Positions 7,793 through 16,515 of a stretch of 16,515 bases of DNA are shown in pieces. Position numbers and translations under genes: made by a program. Within the stretch, counting starts at the first letter, position 1. Each line of letters opens with the position of its first letter. The DNA comes from Physocladia obscura. Its lineage: Eukaryota; Chytridiomycota; Chytridiomycetes; Chytridiales; Chytriomycetaceae. The stretch is from the NCBI GenBank assembly GCA_027596945.1, contig JADGJH010000380.1, positions 3,343 to 19,857 of the forward strand, given 5' to 3'. A model generated the notes under the pieces. The model saw nothing but the letters and a program-made list of their open reading frames with translations, did not search any database and was not told the DNA's origin.

Positions 7793-9746
7793 ATGCAGGA
7801 AGGAAACAGTCTAGATCGCGAGAGTACATTCAGGCAGCTGGGTAATAGCGTGAACAATGAGGCAAATACGCCAATAGGATCTGGATCTGTTCACGCATCA
7901 ACTGTGTCTGTGTCTGTGTCTGTGTCTGCGAGTGGACGTGAAGTAGCACTAGCTGCAGAGTCTGAGGAAATAGCAGCAACACTAACTGCTGATGCCGGCG
8001 TTGACGTGACGGCAACAACGAGACCTTCGCGTATCGACAGCCTTGCAAGTATCGCAAGCTCGGCCAGCTCAGCTAGCACCAACGCAAATACAGCACTAAG
8101 CGCGAACCCAAATGCGAACGCAAATGCAAACGCAAACGCAAATCCCACGTTATCGTCAAAGCGCAACAAACCGCTACAACTGCCTTTTTTCGGCAAAGGC
8201 TCGGCAAACAAAAACCAGTTTATCCTCACGGGGGATGGCTCGATCCCCGTGCCAATCAGATCGGACGGCTCGCGCAAACGCGTCCATCCAACTGCCGACC
8301 AACAGGCACTGCTCGAGTCTTTCTTTGCGAATAACCCAATGCCCTCACCTGTCGATCGCGCGATTATTTGCGAAGCCGTCAACATCAACTCTCGCTCCGT
8401 CCAGGTTTGACTCAGTCCACCCCCACTTTTTCCCAATCCTCAAAATTAGGGTTTCTTACCAATTTGCGCCACTTTCTCAATTTTTCCAAGTTTGCTGAAA
8501 ATTTTTGCATATGCTGTGGGGTAACAAACATAGGTTTGGTTCCAAAACAGGCGCGCCAAAGCGAAACGGGAAGCGGAAACTGGCTCATCTCTCCCAATAA
8601 AACAAACTCGCAGTCGTCGTTCACAGACAGATTCGGAGTCGGAAGAAACTGAAATTTCCGACGACGATGATTCTGAGTATCAGCAATTTAAACAGCGAAA
8701 AGACAGCAAGAAAGAAAGCGCAGGTAGCGGTAGCATAGGCGATGGGAGTATTGGCGGCAGCCGTGAAAATTTAGTCTCTATGCAACAGCATCTGCAGCAA
8801 CAGGACCTGCAACAGTTTAATATCGATTATTCTTCCAGCTTATCACTCATGCCTGGAGATTCTCCAGTATCGCCATATAGCAGTAATCCTACATTTTTTA
8901 GCAGTAATTCTGCATTGCAGCTTCAAGGATTGGCGCTTTCTCCGTCGCACGATTCAATGTTTGTTTGGGGGCAAACGAATGCAAACACAACCCCTCAAAT
9001 CCAAAATAACCAGTTTGTTCTCCAGCCTCAGCTTCCCCAATTGCAACAATCACCACAGCTCAATTTTATTCCAAATCCATTCCACTCGAACCAAAATTTT
9101 CAACAGGTATCATCATCCTATGAACCTAAAATCAGACCTTTCGTTACCACAAAATAAATATTTTCCATACCAACTCTGACAATAATGACAAAAACAGCAG
9201 TCCTCAACGATATTGACGATTCCCAACGACCCAAACACAGACACTGCATCTCCAACCCGAATTTATGTCTCCGAACTTACAATCGGCACATGGCGCCGCG
9301 TTTCCACAACGTCAACAGACCTCATGTGTCATGTGTGGCAACAAACGGGCACACTAAGATGGTCGATTCTAGAATCAGGATACACATTCTGCATGGATGT
9401 TATTCTTGCCAGCGTGGTGGATGCTGCGATATCACCGCACGAAAGCCATGAACGTATGTCGTGGCTTGTGCTTGATATATGTAATCCTCCGTCGTTTCTA
9501 CGGGAAGTCAAAACCACAGGTGTAAATGGTGCAAGTAGTAATAATACTGGTGGTAATGGTGGATCTGTTGTACACGAGCCGCAGCAGTTTATTCCGTGCA
9601 GTGATTTCAGTGAGAACTATCAAGCATCAACATGCACTAGACATACAATTGTTGGGGCTTCAGAAGAGGTGGAGAGGCTGTTTCTTATTTTATCGCGGTA
9701 TTTTGACCAATTGAAGCAAATTTCTGGGATGCCTAGAACTCTATGA
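7793..9746 (+). CDS. Homeodomain transcription factor with a C-terminal HOY1/TRF2-type PH-like region, 3 exons, 577 aa
   Basis: Exons are 7793-8404, 8534-9106 and 9198-9746, all joined in phase 0. The first ATG follows an in-frame TGA at 7775. The N-terminus is low complexity, with Val-Ser repeats (about residues 38-45) and Asn-Ala repeats (about 104-117). A homeodomain spans about 158-217. Helix 3 reads VWFQNRRAKAKRE, with the invariant W, F, N and R and a Gln at the specificity position 50. Next come an acidic stretch (SEEEISDDDD-like) and a Gln/Pro/Ser-rich linker, as in activation regions. Residues about 416-570 carry RIYVSELTIGTWRRV, and later CSDFSENYQAS and HTIVGA. I recognise these from the conserved PH-like region of fungal HOY1/TRF2-type homeodomain proteins that control filamentous growth and development. 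DNA binding in the nucleus is secure; the target genes are unknown. Confidence 0.88.
7904..7927 (+). repeat. Coding hexanucleotide repeat (GTGTCT)4
   Basis: Four perfect GTGTCT units encode Val-Ser repeats near the N-terminus of the homeodomain protein. The unit is two codons, so length changes keep the frame. Confidence 0.85.
8111..8143 (+). repeat. Coding repeat of AAYGCR units (Asn-Ala)
   Basis: About five tandem six-base units alternate aatgc/aacgc and encode Asn-Ala repeats between two NP dipeptides upstream of the homeodomain. Third-base differences between units suggest an older repeat than the GTGTCT tract. Confidence 0.8.
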
Positions 9747-10268
9747 TTACTCTTGTGGAAAGAGAGAAAAAGCAATGGAATGGAACTCTTTTTTTCTTTT
9801 TCGTATTTTGACACCCTATTCGACCCTTCTACCTTGTTTAACATTCCTTGTTTGATTCTATGTTTCTTTCGATTCTTATTTCTTCCTTGCTTGCTCCTTT
9901 GAATGTATGACTGGAAGGTATTGTGCGTACCAAGAAAAATAAAAATAAAATAAAATGTTGAATGTAACAGACGAAATTTATAAGAAAACATCTATTTTCG
10001 GTTACTTTATACCTTCGGGGATATCATTTACTGCATCTAGCAGTTCATAAATAATTAGACATATATTATTCATGGGCAAGAGGAGGAACTGTAATTCCAC
10101 ACCTATCAACACAGTCTATAATTTCCTAAATTGTAAACTTGATTCACGAAGAAGTATTCAATTGTCACTAGAAAATTTTCTCAGCCAAGTCGTAAAGACA
10201 AAAACTAGAAAATATATCAAATCCATCAAAAGTATCATTTAGACAATTTGCAAACAAAAGGTTAATGT
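9747..10268. other. Convergent intergenic region
   Basis: The 3' ends of the homeodomain gene (plus) and the myosin gene (minus) face each other across 522 bp. Apart from the poly(A) signals I see nothing gene-like. A minus-strand frame at 9620-9991 overlaps the homeodomain exon and is Lys/Ser-rich noise. Confidence 0.5.
9938..9954 (+). promoter_or_regulatory. Cluster of three overlapping AATAAA poly(A) signals
   Basis: AATAAA occurs at 9938-9943, 9944-9949 and 9949-9954, about 190-205 nt past the homeodomain TGA. This is a plausible 3'-end signal for that gene. Confidence 0.5.
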
Positions 10269-10273
10269 TTATT
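10268..10273 (-). promoter_or_regulatory. AATAAA overlapping the myosin stop codon
   Basis: The minus strand reads CAATAAACA, so the TAA stop at 10271-10269 lies inside an AATAAA hexamer. It may be used as a poly(A) signal or be coincidental. Confidence 0.25.
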
Positions 10274-13200
10274 GCAACAAATTTCGAAGTTCCTCTGGAA
10301 TTTCCAACGTTTCGGGAATGTAAATCTCGAGTTTTTCGGCAGCAAATACAGGAACCCTTGGATATTCCGGTTCCGGCTCCAGAGAAACTGGAATAATATC
10401 GCGATTGCTCGTGGCACTCGCTCGATTCTTAACAAGTTCCAAAAACTCTGGCGTGATTGGGGAATCGACATCTCTAGTTGGATAATTGCTGTACAGCTTG
10501 TAGATCTGGGATGCATTCAGCAAGAACGCAGTTTCATATGCAGTTTCAACATCTTCAGAGTCATTTTTGTTGTATGTGAGAATCCTTGCTGCTTGAGAAA
10601 CCATGGTTAAATATTGAAACCCTATAAGAAGTAAATATAATTCTATTTATGAGAAATTTTCCAATACCAAAAAAATTACCTTTTTGCAATCCAAGTCGTC
10701 CAGCAAATTCTCCCAGTTGCTGTAAATTATACTGCACCTGCATTGCACGTTTGAAGTTCAAAAAGTTTCGCTTCATGATGAATCCGTTGAATGCAACAAC
10801 TCCCATCGTTCGAAACAGCTCCATCATAATTCGCCAATATAACGCGTCAGGCAGTAAGTAGTTACGCAAAATCCTGTCCACATTTGTCAAAAAAACTTTC
10901 AGATCCAGCATGGCATTTTTTCCTGGATTCTCCGCACCTGCAAATACACCCCAGAATCCGCCTCCAGTTTCCACTCTCATATCTTCTAAATCCTGATTTT
11001 CAAGAATTGCAGGCCCGGCGATAGCTCCAGTCTGCTCACGTAAACGGCTGATGAATGTTGGCAGAAGATCTGCTTCAAGCAGATTTGATAGAGTAGTTTG
11101 AATTTCTCGTATTTCAAAAACTGTTGGCTTGTTGTTTGGCCTCATTACTTCACGGTTATACAAAAAGGCGACACCACACTGCAATTGATAAACGTTTGAA
11201 ATCCAAAACGCCGTTTGTGTTCCATCCTGAGATTCTTTGACAAGGCTTGAAATATCTTTATGAAAAATTAGTTGGAGAGAATGCACAAAAATTAAATAAA
11301 AGGAAGTATAAAAAGTAAAAAAAGAAAAAAATAAGCACTAAACTCTTCGCAGTTCGATTGCACAGCTCATCAAGCTTCTTCAAAAAACCCTCTTCAATTT
11401 GTATCGAGAACAAATTACTCAGAAAATACGCGGGATAGAATATTTCGCGGGCAACTGGTGTTAACTTCAAATTGAGTTTGGGAGTTTTGCTGTGAGCAAT
11501 TAAAATATCACAAACGATCTCAACGAAATTCGGGTGCATCAAAATTTGATCACGATTAGCCTGTGAGGAGTACAAAAAAGATTATTATTTCAACCAAACT
11601 ATAAACCACATCAAACTGACATTTGTCGATTTCTGTGGCTTAACCATGCTTGATGTTCTCGGTAAAATATGAACAGTTTCCGTTGATGCAGGTGAATATT
11701 CGGCGGCACGAAACCCGTATGTTGTAGTACTTGCTCGATTCATCTTCTCATTATGCGCAACTTCCGCGTCGTCAACAATATCCTGCTCAAAAATTGATTT
11801 TTCACGCAATGTTGCGGTTCTTGTTGGCCGTGGACGAATAGGCAGTTTACTTGTATCTATTGTCAATCCTGTTGAGCTTGTGGAAGATGCCGTAGTAAGC
11901 GCAGCTTTCAAAGTGTCAATCTCAGCTCGAAGAGCAACTATTGTGGGATCTTCATGTTTCTGAGTTGCTGCAAAAAGGGTTTTGCTGCGTGCGAGTGAAG
12001 GAAATGAATTGGAAATTGTCTGTCCGCGTGCCATTGTTGGGGATGCTGGCGGCATTGCAGAAGAAATTGTTCGGCCGCGCGATAAAGCAGGGAAAGCTGT
12101 TGGCGGCGTTTCTAGCATTCCGTTTGGTTGTTTTTTGATCTGGTTCCGAGTAAGGCTAGCACCACGGTCTGATACGGGCGCCGGACTGAAACCGCGTGCA
12201 GGACTTGCTGCCCTTGAAATACTGTTGGACCTGGATGCATTCTCGGTCACCGAAATAATAAAACCATCTATCTTTGCTTGCATGACAATTGAAGTTAATC
12301 TATCTTTTTCAGCCGCAAAAATTGCTTCACTAGCAGCCAACCTTGTCACCTCATTTTGAAGAGCGGAAATATTAACCGCGGCCGATTTGTTAATTATATC
12401 AGCAGATTCGAGTTTCTCTTTCAATTCCCTAATTTCTAACTCATAGTTCACGCACTTCTCTTGCAGTTTTTTAAAATCAATTGTCTTCTCAGTCAAAGCT
12501 TGAGACAACTCAACAACTTTCCGATCGAGTTTGTAATTGCGTGATTCTAAGTTCGCAAAGTTTTCTTTGATTTTATCAACTGATTTTGCTTCTTTTCGCA
12601 ATTCACCAAGCTGCTTTTTGGCGAAACGTATTCGAATCGCTGTTTGGAGAAATACAACATACTCGTATGATACTTTATATTCACGGAAAGCCCAGACACG
12701 TCGGAAAGCGGATTGAATCTTAATTGCGGCATTTTGTTGGCGTATTTCTGTTTCTCTTTGAATCCGAATAGCTTCTTGACGCGCTTGCTCTTCCGCAACT
12801 TGTTTACGCACAATGGCGCCTCGAATAACCGATTGTAAGTAAATTGCGGCAGCCTTGAGACGCAGAAACTTTTGTCGTTGCATGAAGCGCCTTGCGTTTT
12901 TGGATAAAAGGGTCACATACTTTTGATTTCTAGCCTTTCTCTTATCTTCAAATAATCCAATCTGTTTGAATTATGTTATTAAATAAATAAAAAATCAAGA
13001 TTATGAATATACCAGTCCAGACTTGAAAAAAACCTTTGTTTCTCCAAATTGATACAATTCGGGTGCGATCCCAGCAGCAAATACAATTTTTTGTGCGAGT
13101 TCCTTTTTGTCCATATTCCAAAAATTGGACGAAATAAGAACGCTATATCGTGAACAAAACATTGCATAATCAACTTTGCTTGGGTATCCAGCACTACTGA

Positions 13201-16017
13201 TTTTAATAGTCTCCAAAACTCCACATGCTTTTAGTTGGCTAAGAACCATAGGCCCAGTAAACTTGAAAGGCTCTTTTTCCATATTTGGTTTGATGCAACG
13301 AATGTACTAAAGTATTTCATGTTAAACAAGAATTATATAAATCCTGTTTTGTTTTTTGTATATTTTTTCTTGAAAACTCACATGTCCTTCAGTTGCTCTG
13401 ATTGTTGTCATCAACTCTTCCAAAGAATTTTTAAACATTGATCCTAGCGTCGGCTTTTTCAATTTCTGCACTGTTGAGTTTTGCCTTACAACCCCCAATA
13501 AACTTTCGGCATCAATTTCTTCTTCAACAAAAAGTTCCTTCAAGAATAGATTGGAAGACTTTTCTAAAACTGCTTGTAATTCTTCACTCATACTGTCTTT
13601 GTTTTTTTCGACAAAGCCAGCAGAATTATACGTGACATCTACGGCGTAATGCATGATCGTAAAGTCAGTGTTTCCAAATCGCCCTTTTTTCCAGTATTTG
13701 TGCGTGCTCAAATGCTGAGTCATATTCCGCATGAATGTTGTGTCGGAACCTATGCCACTCTGTAAACGCGATTCTTCATCGAGAAGAGGAAGGATCCCCA
13801 TTCTCATTTCTATCAGCTCGATGCATTCTTTGTTGTCGCTGAATTCAATATTTGTCCACTGCAGTTTTTCACGTCGGTATTCTTCTTGTTCATTGCGAAA
13901 AACATGGGCGTTAAACTCTTGCTGAAGCTTTTCGTTTGCGTAATTGATACAAAATTGTTCAAAGGAATTGACTTTAAAATGTTCGAAACTGGTTTTAAAA
14001 GTTTTAGTTGAATTGGACATTTCGAATTCTATTTTTAATACCCATAGATGTCCAAAACTCCAATAAAATGTTGTCCTTCATGTGACTGCCTTTTTAAGTT
14101 CTTATTGATAGCTTTGACAAGCCAGTCAAACAACTTTGTATAGCTGTGATCAAATAAATAAAACGAAAGTAAATCAATAAACAACAATTCTATGTCAGAA
14201 AAAATAAAGCTAAACTCACATTACTTTCGTAACAGAATCTCTCGAAATAATTGAATCTTTTGCGTTCATTGGCTTTAGAATTTTGTCTTTAATCATAATT
14301 TTTTGCGTTTTTGTAACCCATTTGACAAAGTCAAACTTGTCAATACCCAACAGTTCAGCTGCCTTTGAAAGAGAAGAGTCTTCTAATCCAATAATTGCGT
14401 CTTCTTTGTCATCTTCATTGAATATCTTAATATTTCCAACATGGAGCAATGCGGCACAAATGCGAAAAATCTCCCTGTTCCAGTGATCGATTAGAAATTT
14501 AATTTCTTCAGTCCGAAAAAATACTAACTATACCATTGTTTAGTGACCGACAATCCAAGCATTGACAGCGCCTTTTTCGTCAACTCAAATTCTTTTACGT
14601 CGTCAACATTTTTGACTACACCTACGCCTCCTTGATTCAGATAATAAAAAGTGTCCCAAGTACCTAAACCGAGTTCATCTCTTTCAGCTGTTGCGGCGGC
14701 AGCGCAAAGTTGATAGAAAATGTGATAATTCCGTTCTATTGGAGTGATTTATTGTTGATCGTTGGTCAATAAAAATTAAGAAAAAGTATTTTCGAACCAT
14801 CTTTTGGTTGAAACATTAATCGTGATCTTTCCAAAAGATATGTACGAACTTTTGCACCAGTAATTCTGACCGCTCCGGTTTCTGGTCCAGAGAAGAAAAG
14901 CTCGACAAATTTTCCGAAACGCGAAGAGTTATCATTGCGTGTAGTTTTTGCATTGCCAAATGACTTTTTTATGTAAATTTTTCAAGTTTTTTTCTTTCTT
15001 TTTTTTTTTGTTGTAATAGGTATAAAATACCTCCAAGATTGGATTTGACGCGAGTACCGCTTCTTCGGTTTCACTCTTTTGGATACCGTTTAATAAACGC
15101 TCTGGATGCATATACAGTTGATTGTCATCAACTTTTGCGAGCGCGTCACGAACAGCCAAATATCGCATAATGTATTTCGTTGACTCAGTTTTTCCAGATC
15201 CACTCTCTCCAGATACAATCACAGACTGGTTTTGCTCACGAAGCAATGCAACATAGCATTCTTCAGCAATCCCAAACTGAATGAAGGAAACTTGAACTTA
15301 ATAATGTTGAAGAAGAAATCAAGAAAATTTCATACAATATGTGGCATCCGTTCTTCTTTTTTAACTTCGACGTAATCTCTCATAGTTTCTTCATTATATA
15401 AGCTGTCGTCACGAGAAAACGGGTTCATCGCGATCAAAACCATTCCAGAATACGTGTAGATACGTTCATCCGCAAATCTATTCTTAACACCAAAAAAAAC
15501 AGCAGGCCTACGATCAAAATAGAAAAAAGTCAAGTGTATGTCACATCTAATAGACGAAATCAAATTCTGCTTACTCATGCAAGTGAACTAGTTGTGACAG
15601 ATTGTCTGCGAGATCCTGGCCAGTGTTTTGTTTTGGCGGTAAGTCCGACCCATCGGCATTAAGTGATACAAGTGGCACAGAGAATTTTACAATCTGATTG
15701 TTGGTTTCCATTGTTGTGGTAAGTGATAAGTACGTAGTTGAACTCTCCCAGGTTTGCTTTGTCTACCTCGGATAACTTGTTCTCCAGCCGAAAGTCAACT
15801 GAAAAGACGCCACCACCAGCAGTGGCATCACGGATAGTTTCGCCTCGGATCCATCCGAAAGCATCGTCGCGAAAGTAACTGGTGGATCGGACGGTCAGCG
15901 CCAACAAAACCAAACATGAACTTACGCAAAAGTACCCTGTTTATACGCAAGAAGAGCTTTTGCTTCTGGACTTTCCGCTGGTGCGCTTGGAGCGGGTGCG
16001 TGTGGAATAGGAGGCAT
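10269..16017 (-). CDS. MYO2: Class V myosin heavy chain, 15 exons, 1,628 aa
   Basis: This is an actin motor that in fungi carries vesicles and organelles to growth sites. Exons in gene order: 16017-15926, 15878-15734, 15693-15575, 15507-15336, 15276-15031, 14963-14798, 14735-14534, 14474-14220, 14143-14042, 13988-13382, 13306-13013, 12961-11621, 11560-11344, 11255-10680, 10621-10269. Every junction is GT-AG and phases match throughout. Start is MPPIPHAP with a Pro/Ala-rich leader and an SH3-like stretch. Motor motifs: GESGSGKT P-loop (199-206), NDNSSRF switch I (268-274), LDIYGFE switch II (496-502), YIRCIKPN (703-710), ending near KVFFKSG. Residue 444, at the TEDS position, is Asp. About four recognisable IQ-like motifs follow (about 815-925, the first degenerate), then a short coiled coil (about 925-1030), a Ser/Pro/Arg-rich linker (1040-1247) and a globular tail with a DIL domain (about 1430-1560). 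The class V call rests on IQ motifs plus DIL. No lesions were seen. Confidence 0.95.
11975..12084 (-). repeat. MYO2: Reiterated R-x-x-T-[IL] motifs in the myosin linker
   Basis: Residues about 1094-1130 contain SRGRTIS, ARGQTIS and ARSKTLF, separated by 11-12 residues. These are three copies of a basic-x-x-Thr-hydrophobic motif within a Pro/Ser-rich linker. Confidence 0.65.
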
Positions 16018-16356
16018 ATAGTGTCACCAGTGTTTTTTTATATTTTAGTTTTGAGGTTCAACGTCTGAACAGAAAATCATGAACATCTTTCTTATGCCAC
16101 CTCTCTCACTTTCTAAGTGAAAGTTTTTGACCCTGTTTTTCATTTTCATTCACTCTCGCTGCAACTCATAATAATAAAAAATACTACTTTTGAAATTTTG
16201 ACTGATTTAAATAAATGGATTTTTTGAAATCAACCAATCAGATTGCCAGAAAAAATTTGTGCCATCAGACTATTTTGGAAGCTTCAGAAGGAATGAAAAG
16301 AAAGAACAAGATGAATAAAATCTGTACAATAAAGCAGGTGTTTAAATGCTACACAA
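16018..16356. other. Divergent upstream region of the myosin gene
   Basis: This 339-bp AT-rich region lies between the myosin start and a candidate plus-strand first exon. It contains a small inverted repeat at 16108-16124 (actttc, five-base spacer, gaaagt). No TATA box or other element is clear. Confidence 0.4.
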
Positions 16357-16468
16357 ATGAATGAAATCTACCCAACAGACTTATTATCACTTAGACTGTA
16401 CCACACAGAACAACCAACTCTTCTCACAATTAATGGATTGTTGCAATCTCTGTTTATGATTGTGTATG
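16357..16468 (+). CDS. Possible first exon of a gene running off the right edge
   Basis: An ATG at 16357 opens 37 codons (MNEIYPTDLLSLRLYHTEQP, then a Leu-rich stretch) and meets a good donor, g|GTAAGG, at 16469. Without splicing the frame ends at a TAG 12 bases further on. The composition looks like protein, with an amphipathic Leu-rich segment, but I recognise no family. The matching acceptor is either in the last few dozen bases or beyond the window. It could be chance. Confidence 0.35.
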
Positions 16469-16515
16469 GTAAGGAATTTTAGTGAGAATTCTTTTTTCTT
16501 TATTCTAGATTTTCA

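Noticed and set aside
7891..8436. 181-codon minus-strand frame opposite the homeodomain exon 1
   Set aside because: Its Ala-Phe and Asp-Thr repeats are the mirror image of the coding repeats on the plus strand. The plus strand has the homeodomain and consistent splicing.
11941..12359. Plus-strand frames opposite the myosin linker (65 and 125 codons)
   Set aside because: They are shadows of the continuous myosin exon 12, with no domain signal of their own.
16108..16124. Small inverted repeat (actttc/gaaagt) upstream of the myosin
   Set aside because: Six-base arms in AT-rich DNA are expected by chance. I keep it only as a note in the intergenic entry.

Overview
The window comes from a eukaryote, most likely an early-diverging fungus, with Chytridiomycota as the best guess. 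The evidence is the intron structure (many GT-AG introns of about 40-141 nt), AATAAA-type 3' ends, and the gene set. That set is a fungal class V myosin with a DIL tail, a Drs2-type P4 flippase, a homeodomain protein with the C-terminal PH-like region known from fungal HOY1/TRF2 proteins, and an F-box-like/ankyrin-like protein of the kind expanded in chytrids. The species assignment is inference. There are no bacterial operons, CRISPR arrays, tRNAs, rRNAs or recognisable transposons.

Layout, left to right. (1) 84-1673, minus: an intronless ankyrin-like protein of 529 aa. (2) 2419-7232, plus: a Drs2/ATP8A-type phospholipid-transporting ATPase in 14 exons. All catalytic motifs are present, but the reading frame is broken by two net -1 frameshifts (about 5200-5210 and 5456-5458) and two in-frame stops (TAG at 6947, TGA at 7067). 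Sequence homologous to the Drs2 regulatory tail continues past both stops to a natural TGA at 7230-7232. (3) 7793-9746, plus: a three-exon, 577-aa homeodomain transcription factor. (4) 10269-16017, minus: a class V myosin in 15 exons, 1,628 aa, every splice phase consistent. (5) 16357-16468, plus: a possible first exon of a gene leaving the window.

Genes 1 and 2 diverge from a roughly 750-bp intergenic region. Genes 3 and 4 converge over about 520 bp. The myosin and the right-edge candidate diverge over about 340 bp. The myosin (actin-based cargo transport) and the flippase (membrane asymmetry and vesicle budding at the trans-Golgi and endosomes) both serve polarised secretion in fungi, but nothing here shows they are co-regulated.

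The observation most worth checking is the flippase. The 15-exon myosin next door reads without a single lesion, so poor assembly quality across the whole window is an unlikely cause. The candidates are recent pseudogenisation, local sequencing error, or unusual expression of the autoinhibitory tail. I see no wholly new system in the window.
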